Source: Cristatella mucedo (lineage: Eukaryota > Bryozoa > Phylactolaemata > Cristatellidae). From it: a DNA stretch of 64,000 nucleotides. Under the pieces are notes generated by a model, which was given only the letters and a program-made list of their open reading frames with translations, ran no database searches and was not told the DNA's origin. This document shows positions 32,620 through 42,271 of this stretch, one piece after another. Positions within the stretch are counted from its first letter, which is position 1. The number at the start of each line of letters is the position of its first letter. The stretch is from assembly GCA_009760855.2 (NCBI GenBank), contig WPIO01000004.1:10723501-10787500 (forward strand), read 5' to 3'. Both the position numbers and the translations under genes were made by a program.

Positions 32620-33687
32620 TCACGAGCCTCCCTTTGAGACGTGAACTTCGAGAGCCGCGTCCGCGGGCAGCTGCAGCCTGTAATGCGAAGCCATGCTTGC
32701 CATGGCGCCGGCGCCGCGCGTCTTCGCCGGCGTCTGCTTGGCGTCGTCGCCCGGCGCCTCAGTGCCGCAGGTGGCGGCGGCGGCGTTGGCATTCCTCAGC
32801 CGCTGGCCGGTTTTGGCCGGCTGCACCGTCTGCCGCCTGAGCTCGCCCTTGGGCAGCGCCGGCGCCGCCGGCTTGCGATACGAGGGTGACAGCTGCTTAC
32901 ACAGCACCAGCGTCCAGTCGCATTGCATCTGCCACGACGTCGGGACCTCGGCCGCCCCTGCGGCGGCGGCGGGGCTGGCGTTTTGCCTCGCCGCCGCATC
33001 CGGCGAGACTGCGTCGAGCTCCGCTCGCATGGCCGCCTCGGCCGCCTCGGGAGCACGACGATTCGCTCCCTCCGCAGCCGCCGCCGCCCACCGCTGCTGC
33101 CAGCCCGGCGACTGCGCGGTTCGACCGCCTGAAGGTAGCGCGCCAGCGGTGCCGCCGCCGCCACCATGGTGCGCTCGCCGCGGCGGCTCGGCGCTCGCCG
33201 CCGCCGTGGCCGGCTCCAGCGTCGTCAGCCCGACGACCATTCCGGCGTCGGTGCCGCCGCGGCCGCGGAAGGTCTGGCGCCCACGACGCGCCGAGGCGTT
33301 CCGTCGGCCGCTGCTGCACGTATCATCGGCCTCGCCGTCCGCGCTGCCGCCGCCGCCGCGGCGCCGAATCGCCAGCCACTCAGGCGCCGAACGGAAGTAG
33401 ACGTCGTCGCGCATCGACGCGCTGGCGCCGCTCTCCTCCAGCAGCCGACGCGCCGCCTCCGAGTGGCCGTTGCTGGCGGCGAGCAGCAGCGGCGAGAAGC
33501 CCAGGGCGTTCCGTTTGTCCACGCTAATGCCATCTCGGTCGCACCTTCCCAGGATCAGTCCGAGCAGGTCGGCGTTGCCGGCCACCGCCGCGTAATGCAG
33601 CGCCGTGTTGCCGAACGTGTCCACGTCCCCGACGCTCAGGTCGAGGACGCGGTGCAACAGCATCCTCGCCAGCTTGAATCTGCCCAG
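32620..33687 (-). CDS. Ankyrin gene exon 3, repeats 2-4 and GC-rich tail
   Basis: The acceptor is ctggcttgcag at 33688 and TGA lies at 32622-32620. It encodes 355 residues: end of repeat 2, repeats 3 and 4 (DTFGNTALHYAAVAGNADLL, NALGFSPLLLAASNGHSEAA), then low-complexity Ala/Gly/Arg sequence. The high GC creates long antisense open frames (for example 32693-33400 plus) that I take as shadows. Confidence 0.85.
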   Translation of the reverse strand: MGRFKLARMLLHRVLDLSVGDVDTFGNTALHYAAVAGNADLLGLILGRCDRDGISVDKRNALGFSPLLLAASNGHSEAARRLLEESGASASMRDDVYFRSAPEWLAIRRRGGGGSADGEADDTCSSGRRNASARRGRQTFRGRGGTDAGMVVGLTTLEPATAAASAEPPRRAHHGGGGGTAGALPSGGRTAQSPGWQQRWAAAAAEGANRRAPEAAEAAMRAELDAVSPDAAARQNASPAAAAGAAEVPTSWQMQCDWTLVLCKQLSPSYRKPAAPALPKGELRRQTVQPAKTGQRLRNANAAAATCGTEAPGDDAKQTPAKTRGAGAMASMASHYRLQLPADAALEVHVSKGGS

Positions 33688-36600
33688 CTGCAAGCCAGCG
33701 TCGTCCGGCGGCTGAGCACTCGCGGTCAGGGGGACCCGAACGCCAACGACGGGTCGCTAGCTAGCTAGCACCATTCGGTTCGGCTTCGCTAACCGAAGAA
33801 CGCTCGCACGCACGTGGGGGGAGCATTCGCAAGACCGGCCAACACGAAACCGACGGCCGGGGACGCCGTCTCGGCGCTTTCCACGCGAGTCGCCGTCCCC
33901 GGCCACTGCCGCGGTCTTTGAAACGGAATTAACGCCGTGCGGCGGCTTCCTCGCTTCCGTGTGTGAAACACACGCGACGAGTAGTTTTCACGAATGTACA
34001 GCTATCACGTGAGTTCCGTATTGAAGCAGAATGCATAATCCCCGGTTCCGTGCGCTAAGCATGTCCAATAATATAATTCAACTTCGGTTAAGACTAAGCT
34101 CAGGTGGTTACGATCAAGATTCAAATATATAGACATTTAGCAAGTAAGTCAAGTTCCGCAGTGGTAGTATCAATAAAAAATATTAAATATTTGCATAGCG
34201 CGCCAAGAGAACCGAATCTCCTCCTAGGAGAGTTCCTACACACGCTGGAGCGGAAGCTCGCCAATTGTTTGGTGTATAGTGCGCGAAATTTATTTTCAGG
34301 ACGCTAGAGCGCACGAAGACAATTAACACAGATTGAGCAAACGGTGTAAGGAATAGGTGGGTTTGCAGCTTATTTTTTGTAAATGTCATCGTATCGGAGA
34401 ACGGCTCGACGTCATTCGATAGTGATTTCTAGGCTCTGCGAGCATGCGAACTTACGGCGCAGTCTCCAAATGACTCGGGGCTCGTTCGAGGCACAGCTAT
34501 ACCGCTTGATTTGTAGGAGTGCTTGGTAGGATGATAAGCGTGATTGGGTAGTAAGCTTATTAGGAAGTATTTTGAACAGATAGGCCGGAAAAAGAATGAA
34601 GGGGCCGACAAGTAAGCGAAAGAACCTTGAATAGACAGCATGGTAGCTGACCGCATGGGCAGCCAGCGCCGCACGAGTGGGCGAGGAGAGGCGCAGATGA
34701 AGAGGCATCTTGTGCAGAGGCGAGGAGAGGCGAGGAGAGATGTGCAGAATGCGCGACGTCTATGGCCGAGAAGTTTTTGCAGAGCTTTGCACCAACTCTA
34801 AGCGTTTTAACGGCGCATGCACGAAGACCAATAAACCAGCTTGGCTACGATATCCCTGTCAAATTAAGTTCGAGTGTCCAAAATTGGAGCAGCAGCTGAA
34901 AGCAGGCAGCCTTGACCGCGGAGCTGATGTGCTCATCTATTGTAGTGCCATTTTGGAATAGTGTATCCAAATCACGTCCACAGGCTACAGGAGATATGAT
35001 AGCAGCGCCCAATTTGGGGTTTACGTTTTTTATCATCTGAAACTATCTGTATCTCCCGTATCTGTAAAGTTATTTTTTATTCTGAAATATGAGAGAGCTT
35101 GGTGCAATCCAAGTGCCAGTGCCATCTGCAGTGCTGAAAAGTAGTTGGATGAGGATAAGTTGCCGGATGGATCAAATCGCAGCTGTATCATCGGCATAAA
35201 AACTGAATCCTTGGTTCTACTTGGCAGCATTGGGAACGCATCGAACTCCTCGAGGCTCTGTCACTCACTTTATCTTTCTGTCACTCACTGTTAGGTCCCT
35301 TCCTTCTGCAGCTGTATCACTACCTATCAGAAGTACTTCAGTACAACGTCAGTCTGCGCAAAGTCGTACGTCCCGCTTCTCTGTCTGTCACAAATCACTT
35401 AGCTGTGAACTCGAACTAACCTCAAACCCTAGGTGACCTGTACCTTCAGTCCCTAAGCGTCCAAAGCCTGGAACTCACTCTCAATTGACTTCACAACATC
35501 CCCTGACTTGACGACGTTTAAAAAGGAGAATGCATCTGTTTCCTGCAGCATTTGGGAGGGTCCTTTTGATTGGTCTACTGTATCCCTATACGTGGTGACA
35601 CTGTGCATGTTACCACTAACCATGTTTACACGCTGACAATGTGTGTGTGTGTGTTGCCTCTAACCTTCTCCTGCACCAATCGCATCTCCTTCCCACCAGA
35701 GGAGCTAGGCGTAAAACTGAAGCCGATGCATAAGCCCATGGCCCCAAAAATCCTGCTGCCAACAGGCCCCGATGCGTACGGCTAGTACTTCAGCACGTGC
35801 GTTTAAGGCCGCACCACTTGCGCCTATTGCTCAGCATCCTATTGCCACCGGTGAACAAAAGTCAGCGGAATTCATAGTGGCTAACTCGCCCATCGCATTC
35901 TAATTCCTCACTAGAATACAGCACAGCTCACGAAGCAGCACAATTGCATTCAATGCTACGATACGCTAGAGAGCGAATTCTAGTAATCTAAAAGTGCTGC
36001 CATAGTAATTGATCCAAGGGCCGTGACAGCCCAGAATGTCAGGCGCTCGTTTTTCACGACCGAGGTCGCGGGTTCGAATCCTGCAGCGGGCTGTCCTTTA
36101 TTGCCGACAGCAAATGGCGGCGGTAATAGCCGTTAAGGCTCTTCTGCCGCTATACGAAGTTGGGTTGTTAAATCAGCTAATCTAACGGTATCCAGAGTAC
36201 CTATCGGTCAATTGGTGCGTTACGTCGAAGCGTAGCCCTCCACAATGCTGACGGATATTGATGTTTAAGAGGCCTTCAGCGACTTCGCCGGTAGCAGCTC
36301 ACATGCCGCCAGAGAATGGTCGACGGAGTGAGAGATGGCAATGGCGGGCATGACTGAGCTTTTTGGACTATCGGGAGCGAGGTCGGTGCGAATGTTGCTA
36401 TTCCGAAGGATTGCGAAGTGTGCCTGAACACACATCAAAGTTCGCATGCACGATGCCCCGCGATTACCTTGCAGGCGTAGTGCAGAGCGGTCAGGCCACT
36501 GCGGTCCCTGAGCGTGGGCTTGGCGCCGCTGTTCAGAAGCGCTCGGACCAAGCTGATGGCGAGATTTTCGTCAGCCAGTTCGCAGCAGCGCAACAGAGGG

Positions 36601-36955
36601 GTCAAACCCTCGCTGTCGCGTGCGTCCCGGAAGGCTGTCTGCGCTCGCAGCAAATAGCAGAACTGTCTGTAGCGCCTCTCGTCGAAGCATTGGTGCAAGC
36701 CGGAAACTTCGAGAAACGTGGCCAACGACAATGCAACGTCACGTGCAACCCGAAATCAAAATTTCGCTACATTAACCGCGCCATTGCAACTTTTGCGAGA
36801 CGCGATGCAAGCGCAAACATCAGTCTGATATTGTATTAGTAAAGCTAGCCCGCCATATTAACGTTCGCATGCAATGCTCAGCCTAAGAGAGCTCGGTGCT
36901 TACCGATGAATCGGCTTTTTCCCTTGGAGTTTTTCCGAGCGGACTGCAGCGTCAT
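32620..36955 (-). CDS. Ankyrin-repeat protein, ANKRD63/ANKRD34-like
   Basis: Three exons on the minus strand (36955-36904, 36706-36468, 33687-32620) join in phase to 453 codons, 452 residues. The ATG at 36955 is the first after an in-frame TGA upstream. Four ankyrin repeats lie at about residues 50-189: EGLTPLLRCC...NSGAKP, SGLTALHYACKLGRFKLARML, FGNTALHYAAVAGNADLLGLI and LGFSPLLLAASNGHSEAARRL. The order, the divergent first repeat and a long Ala/Gly/Pro/Arg-rich tail after residue 200 resemble vertebrate ANKRD63 and ANKRD34. Which one is closest cannot be settled by eye. The last 22 residues (HYRLQLPADAALEVHVSKGGS) are more protein-like than the tail before them. Function unknown; ankyrin repeats imply protein binding. 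The third exon is far more GC-rich than the first two. Confidence 0.82.
34170..34700 (-). mobile_element. Diverged LINE 3' fragment
   Basis: TTTGCATAGCGCGCCAAGAGAAC tail, then on the minus strand the TSPESFGDCAVSSHARRA block (family ...[17 protein letters not shown]). More diverged than the main family A copies. Confidence 0.7.
34850..35215 (-). mobile_element. Diverged LINE palm-domain fragment
   Basis: Minus strand reads MPMIQLRFDPSGNLSSS (family [18 protein letters not shown], with catalytic YADD degraded) and, after a gap, GRDLDTLFQNGTTIDEHISS (family [19 protein letters not shown]). Confidence 0.7.
35450..35690 (+). mobile_element. LINE family A 3' fragment
   Basis: CCAAAGCCTGGAACTCACTCTC (KAWNSLP block), CATCCCCTGACTTGACGACG (SPDLTTF block), then GTGGTGACACTGTGCATGTTACC of the 3' UTR and a TG repeat at 35640-35654. 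Confidence 0.75.
36010..36185 (+). mobile_element. SINE2, best copy
   Basis: Head with CGCTCGTTTTTCACGACCGAG, B box GGGTTCGAATCCTGC at about 36071, GGGCTGTCCTTTATTGCCG, AATGGCGGCGGTAATAGCCG and TTAAGGCTCTTCTGCCGC, ending GTTGTTAAATCAGCTAATC. The perfect RGTTCRANNCC-type B box marks a tRNA-derived internal promoter. Confidence 0.82.
36468..36706 (-). CDS. Ankyrin gene exon 2, repeat 1 and start of repeat 2
   Basis: The acceptor is cgtttctcgaag just before 36706 and the donor gtaatc at 36467. It encodes SGLHQCFDERRYRQF, the first ankyrin repeat and RSGLTALHYACK. No ATG exists in this frame, so an upstream exon is required. Confidence 0.8.
36904..36955 (-). CDS. Ankyrin gene exon 1
   Basis: Starts ATG at 36955 (MTLQSARKNSKGKSRFI) and ends at donor gtaagc at 36903. 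It leaves one base, completed as Val (G|TT) by exon 2. Basic N-terminus. The start is inferred from an upstream in-frame stop and a matching splice phase. Confidence 0.65.
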
Positions 36956-37169
36956 GATGCTTGGATTCTCTTTCGGTGGCAAAACGTATTCCTTTCAGAC
37001 TCTAGCCCGGATGTAGTGAGCGGCCGCTCACTATATCTGGCTCCGTTCGGCACGTCGTCAGCTCTAGACTCCACGGAAACCTGCAGCAAAGCAACGCCCG
37101 CTAAAATCATTATCTTCACCATTTCCCTGCCACTCAGACGACGTTGGTGCGGCACCGAATGGGTGCGAA

Positions 37170-37505
37170 CTTGTGCCCGTCACGAAGCGCAGTCTTGTCG
37201 GAGATGCACACACCGGAGTTTGAACCAGCTCAGTTTGAACCAGTTTAGTTTGAACCAGCGCCCTCGAGACTTTGCTGGCTGGGACTCGAGTCACGTGACT
37301 GCACCACTCATTGCGAAATTGGGGCTTGGTCTGACTTCGATTCGTGACTTTACCTTATTTCACCGAAAGCAAGATCTAACCGGAACGTAAGTCCTAGCAT
37401 GATTTTTTACTCGTCGCACACGTCGCAGTCCTGCTGCAGATGCAAATCTCCGGAGTTTGAAACAGCATCACTTGCCTTTGCCGGCTGGGATTGAGTCATC
37501 CGACT
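37170..37505 (+). repeat. Local duplication upstream of the ankyrin gene
   Basis: GCAGTC(T/C)TG(T)C and then CCGGAGTTTGAA(A/C)CAGC recur at about 37190-37240 and 37423-37470, each followed by GCTGGCTGGGACT/GCCGGCTGGGATT and GAGTCA. Within the first copy TTTGAACCAG is repeated three times at 15-bp steps (37216-37260). Confidence 0.6.
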
Positions 37506-37689
37506 TTTTGGCTCTTAAAGAAATCTGTGCCGCCAGGGCTCTCGACTCCCGATTGGCATTCGTAGCAGCACGCCCAATGTGACCGCCGACACAACGAACC
37601 GGTAGATTTTTTAATCAATTTTATGTAAAAACTACTCTAGCTTAGTCTGTCAGGCGTGCAAACTTCGTGAATCACCTGCGTCGTGTGTC

Positions 37690-37975
37690 GAAACCGTAGC
37701 AGCTCATGGTTAAAGCCTGGAGCTCAAACTGCCGACAGACTTCGAGACATCCTATGCTTGACATATAACCAGAAGTTAAAGACGCATCTGTTCCTAACAG
37801 CATTTGCTGGCTCCTTGCGACTTGTCCTTTGTGTGCTTATACTAGCCGACATCGTGCATGCTGCCGCTAATCATGCGATCGCGTTTCCTTTAGAGTCTAT
37901 GTACGTATGTTAGGAAGAGATCAAGTTATCCGAGGGTGTTCTACAAATGTAATGTTATGATTATTATTATTAACT
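37690..37975 (+). mobile_element. Diverged LINE 3' end
   Basis: TTAAAGCCTGGAGCTCAAACTGC, AAGTTAAAGACGCATCTGTTC, the GCATGCTGCCGCTAATCATGC 3' UTR block, the stem-loop AGGAAGAGATCAAG...TATCCGAGGG and TTATTATTATTAA. Confidence 0.75.
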
Positions 37976-37979
37976 AACT

Positions 37980-40650
37980 CGGCGCTCGGCTCCGAAATCC
38001 ACTAAATGACCGACGGAGCAAGGCTCCGACAACGGCGCGCCGCCACCGCACCTTTCCGCGGCTCGGCTTCAGATTCAGGATTAAGCCTCGAAAACGCTTC
38101 GGCAACTTCATCGCAAGCTTCCGGCAAGCAGCTGCGGTCGCCGCGCGTTGGTGCGGGCGCAGCGAGCTTCCTGTGTGCGTGCGCTCGCAGCTCAGACGCG
38201 TCACGTCTTACCGCGAGGGCTCAAGGCTCGGCTAGCGGCTACGGTCTTATTCAAAGTCTGCACAGGCCGGGCAAGTTTTAGCAGCCTTATCGGACGAGCA
38301 CTTTTTACCTCTACTTTTGTTAGCAGTTTTTACCGGATGCAGCGCGCACGCGATCCAGCGTCTGAGCGCAAGTGCGATTCAGCTCTCGCATACGGCCTAC
38401 TTGAATACGACGCTCGAGGCGACGCGAAGGGGGGGGCGGGGCGGCAGCGAAGGCTGCGCTGACTCGGCACGAAGCTCCCACCTGCTCACAAGCTGCTGCT
38501 GCGGGGCTCGCAGAGCGTCGCCGGCTCCGGCACACCAGAGGCCGCGGCGAATCGTGTCCCGATGAGGGCTCTGGCGTTCCGTTCAAAAAAATATCGGCGT
38601 TTTCCCGACGTGCTCGCGTAGAAGCCCGGATGCAGCGACGTGTTCGCGAGTCTACGAGCGGTGTGTTACTGTAAGACGTACTTGAAAGCGTGTGCTACTG
38701 CAGACGTTGCCTTTATTATTTTCGTGTCTTGCTGCAAAGCCCAAGTAAGTCTGGCGACAATCTACAAAAGAATCGTTGCGATCAGGTTGGCAGACCGTTA
38801 CTAAACAGCGAATGCTAAAGGTGACGATATTTAACCCTGTGGTTTCTTGACAGGGAGTATAGATTATGTATTTAAAAATCTGCAATTACACACGCCTACC
38901 AATCTATACACGCGACGCCTGGTACCAGTACTCGTTCGCGATCGCCGAGATCTGCGGGCAGTAGCGAAGATTAAATAGCTCCACTGAGCTCCGACGCAAT
39001 CGCTTCGGAGCTTAAGCGTCGGCTGAATGCGTCTCGTGCAACCTCAATTCTCGCCAAATTCCAAAAGAGGCACTTGCAGAGGGATTGCTGGTTTCGAGCC
39101 TAATACGTTTCCCGAAACTCGAATCCGTTTCCGGTTTTACGAATGACCGGGTTCGTTAACCGGATCGCGAGTACGGTTGGTACTCGGGGCAAATTTTGAT
39201 TCGTTTCCGAGCACGGCGATAAGTTGTTCCTACATTAAAAAATGGAAAAACAGCACTCACTCGTATTTAAAGCTCTCTCCTCTCATTGTAGAGGGTTTGA
39301 CTGCCCTCAAAGGACCCTTGGGTTGTAACGGTGCCTAGTTAGCTAGCCCATTCGAGGCTCGATTTAGGGCTCGATTAATTTTTTTTTGTCTTCAGGTGCT
39401 TTTTGGAAACCTGCGGCCGCTGATCCATTCAAAGGCTGCATCGTAGGCCTGATTACTTCTGAAGCTCCGTTAGGCGGTTTTTCTCGAGGTTACCAACCCA
39501 ACAATTAGCATGGCCCGTTGGGCTCGGTTGGTAACCGAAACCGGGTAACAGAAACCCGTCATTTGTTTGCAAACCCGGGTGTTTGGAATCCGGCTTGTTC
39601 GTTACCGCAGTAGCTCTTCTATCCGGGACAACTCGGCTGTACAGCACAAGCAGGCCGAGGCACGCTCCGCTCCGCTGTCAGAGCGAGTAATCTGTCAGAG
39701 ATGGAGACAGAGTCGGCGGCAGCGGCAGCTGCTCGTTGCAGAGGCGGCTCCTGTCGCTCAGCGGCTGCCCCCCCCCCCGTAGTGACCCGGTCCACCGATC
39801 CTACTGGCGCGATTGTAGTGCCCTTCGTTCAACCCTGCAAAAATGATTATTCTTCAAACGCTGCGGTTTCATTTAACTGATGACACTGCCCCTGATCGTT
39901 GTACGAGTGGGCTGTGACGCTCGATGTGGTCGGCAGTCGGGACGTAGGACTAATTGGTGATTGTTATGACAAGGGAGTCGGGGCACTCCGGTGGGCGAGA
40001 GGGGCGAGGAGAGTCGTGCTTCGCCCTGCTCCGTGTGTGGTGAAATAAACTGGTGGTGTTGCTCGTCGGCTAGCGTTCTGTGCTGTTCGCGACGATAACG
40101 CAAGCTACATACGCTAACGTTAAATCTCCACACCTATGCGAAAGTTTGAATAACTACTGATAGGATGAAGTCAGTGCCCGTTCCAGGCACGTTAATGAAA
40201 AAAGTGAGCTCAAAAAAGGTAGTGCACATCTGACTTGTTAAGCCAAAAATAATTCGCGATAACCAGAAAAGTAACTCTTAATCATCGCAGGTAACGACCA
40301 AAGCAGCTCGCTAGGCTGCGGAGGTAGCTTCGAAGGGTGCAGGTTCGACACAGAGTCAAGTCACGTGACGGCAAGCTTCATCGCGCTAGCCTTCTTTCGC
40401 ACACGTGCTGAGTCGAGCTGTGCGTCCTCGATCGGTCGCCGCTATTTTCCGACAGGCCAGAGCCTCCCGGATGCATTCAGGCACACGGTGTCGCCTAGCT
40501 CTTCCATGCCGACGGTGCCAAGGTGTAACTACCCGTCATTCTTAGCCGAGGAATTCGAGGGGTGTGTGCAATTCGAACGGATGACGAACGACAGTGGTGC
40601 ACATCTACTGGCGCAAAACGCTGTCCGGAGTGCAGTCGGCCGCGACCGCG
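37980..40650. other. Intergenic sequence, nothing coding recognised
   Basis: GC-rich from 37980 to 38640. From about 39090 to 39600 it is rich in short variants of AACCGGGT/ACCCGGTT, with possible weak inverted repeats. A C homopolymer lies at about 39768-39777. No gene was recognised. Confidence 0.4.
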
Positions 40651-40652
40651 AC

Positions 40653-40822
40653 GATGAAAAGTGAATGTCAATATCAGCAAGTATATATATATATTTTGTG
40701 TATGTGTGTGTGTATATATGTATAATTGACATTCACTTTTCATCCCACATCCTATTGATCATTAAATATATAAATATATATATAATGATCAATAGGATGT
40801 GGGATGAAAAGTGAATTTCAAT
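40653..40822. repeat. Nested foldback with AT-rich loops
   Basis: Three arms of one sequence. GATGAAAAGTGAATGTCAAT at 40653-40672 is the perfect reverse complement of 40725-40744. The longer segment 40725-40763 is the reverse complement of 40784-40822 with one mismatch, around a 20-nt AT loop. The last arm contains the acceptor of the first KDZ exon. Confidence 0.92.
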
Positions 40823-40828
40823 TTTTAG

Positions 40829-41040
40829 GACGATTTAATGTGTCAACAGGAGTCCTCAAATGCTCATCGTGTGGCACAGAGAAAAGGCCTGGACCGTTGC
40901 CATTCATCCGCCTAGGTTTCTGGCCGTCTTCAGTATGCCGGTTGACCACCCTGGTGTCTGAGGAAGTACTACAACATTGCGGTAGTCTTGCGAAAATCTC
41001 ACCAAGAATCTCAGTTCCAGCACTCTGTCGATTGCTAACC
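40829..41040 (+). pseudogene. KDZ exon with CxxC domain
   Basis: Acceptor atttttag at 40821-40828 and donor gtatag at 41041. Reads RFNVSTGVLKCSSCGTEKRP, then FIRLGFWPSSVCRLTTLVSE. KDZ proteins start with such a CxC domain followed by GYWPA. It is open throughout, unlike later blocks. Confidence 0.75.
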
Positions 41041-41055
41041 GTATAGGCATTGGTA

Positions 41056-41119
41056 AGAATAATAATAATAATGCACTTGATAAAGCACCCTCAGAGAACT
41101 CAATCTCTTTCTAGGCGCT
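41056..41119 (-). mobile_element. Minimal LINE/SINE tail insertion with target duplication
   Basis: Only the AATAATAATAAT microsatellite and the stem-loop (TGATAAAGCACCCTCAGAG, AATCTCTTTCTAGGCGCTT) are present. TTGGTA occurs at both ends (41050-41055 and 41120-41125), a likely target-site duplication. Confidence 0.8.
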
Positions 41120-41395
41120 TTGGTAGATACTGTAAGAGGGTCTGACAAGGTGAGCCAGTTTACTTATTAATTGTTTTTTCTCTGTAACATACACAGTAGG
41201 ATGGCATGTAATTTGCTGGATGTCTGTACATGCTTTAACGAGAATATCTGTCTCAATTTGTGACTGGTGATCAAGCTATGATCAAGAAAAGCATAATTCA
41301 GCTGCCATATGTGCCTTATTTGAAATAATTTTTTTCACAGCTTAAATTGATCAACATTTATTGTACAAATCACGAATTGTTTTAGCGAACGGACA

Positions 41396-41560
41396 AGAAA
41401 TGTGGTGACACAACGTAGAAAGCAGCACAGACCGTGCTCGGCAGAACCGGCAAAAAAGTTGACCAGACCGGTCTCAGTATAGTTACCTGTCGTCACATGC
41501 TTGCACAGAAAGCACTCAACATGTATAGAGGAGAAATTTTTGCCTAAGCTTTTTCATCAG
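41396..41560 (+). pseudogene. KDZ core block with two stop codons
   Basis: The family pattern CGDSxWKAAR...LDETGLEVAVCRH...ALNMFRGEIFAYP is matched with TAG at the Trp position and TAA at the Tyr position. Donor gtatga follows at 41561. Confidence 0.8.
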
Positions 41561-41635
41561 GTATGACTTACAGCAGATGTGTTATTACGATTTACATAAG
41601 TCTGGCCAGGTTCGGCATAAGCTTTTATATTCCAG

Positions 41636-41797
41636 ATGGGGATCTGTTCTTCCAACAAGGTGAGCCACGTCTGTATGGACGTGGCTTGCCAATACTGGCC
41701 ACGGTCCCAGCAGCACAGCGGGCTACAACCTACCGGTTACTGCCCTAAACCTTTTCTCTCCGTGATGCATGCCAAGGCTCACGTCTTCAATTGCCAG
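41636..41797 (+). pseudogene. KDZ core block, open
   Basis: Acceptor atattccag and donor gtaaat. It reads VSHVCMDVACQYWP and FLSVMHAKAHVFNCQ; DVAC-YWP and MHAKAH are signature blocks of the family. Confidence 0.82.
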
Positions 41798-41875
41798 GTA
41801 AATTACATTTGTTTATCTATTATATTTGATCAAGTTCAGTATGTGTAGTTCACCAAAATATGATATACGCCGGTT

Positions 41876-41990
41876 ACTTGGGGTGGCCGATGGCAAGATG
41901 GCTCTGGACTTACAACTGGAGAGAGTACTGAGCTAGCAAATAGCTTCCTGTCAAAGTTTGGACAGAGGACAAAATACGTGACACGAGCAG
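41876..41990 (+). pseudogene. KDZ core block, open but without a clear acceptor
   Basis: Reads TWGGRWQDGSGLTTGESTEL, then ANSFLSKFGQRTKYVTRAG, ending at donor gttaat. No AG lies directly before it, and extending upstream in frame meets TGA. Confidence 0.78.
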
Positions 41991-42179
41991 GTTAATGGCT
42001 ACTTCATGCTAAGACATAATGAAGACTAATGCGATGCCGTATGTCCGAATTATTAAAATAATGTAGTTTGTAGTGTTTACTCAACCAATCTCGTAGCTTT
42101 TTGTATAATTGCTGAGCTCGAGCTTTTAGTAAACGACTACATCGTATGTACTTACTGACGGGCGTCCTTATGTTCACAG

Positions 42180-42271
42180 GTCTTGAAGAAAGCATTGCTG
42201 AAGCTGTATTCTTTTGGAAGTGAAGAAAGATAAGTGCGCTGGCGAGTTATCTGTCGGTCCAATACAAGAAG
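42180..42271 (+). pseudogene. KDZ block with TGA stop
   Basis: Acceptor tgttcacag and donor gtgggt. It continues the previous frame (G|GT) as LEESIAEAVFFWK, TGA, RKISALASYLSVQYKK. The family has a WNxRKxxxLAxxLxxRYKK block here. Confidence 0.7.

Larger units (their letters stand above)
33688..36467. other. Ankyrin gene intron 2, filled with LINE and SINE scraps
   Basis: 2.8-kb intron holding LINE pieces on the minus strand (34170-34700, 34850-35215), a plus-strand LINE 3' piece (35450-35690) and a SINE2 (36010-36185). Confidence 0.7.

Noticed and set aside
32693-33400. 235-codon plus-strand open frame opposite the ankyrin exon
   Set aside because: It is the antisense shadow of a GC-rich coding exon (few stops are possible), with no domain; several other antisense frames overlap it.
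36050-36100. tRNA gene, because of a perfect GGTTCGAATCC box
   Set aside because: No cloverleaf or anticodon arm could be formed around it; it is the internal promoter of a SINE2 copy.
39090-39600. Transposon with AACCGGGT-type inverted repeats
   Set aside because: The words recur without a consistent order, ends or target duplication; too weak to call.
40495-40743. Small protein on the minus strand with a YIYTHTHTQNIYIY stretch
   Set aside because: Translation of the TA/TG-rich loop of the foldback.
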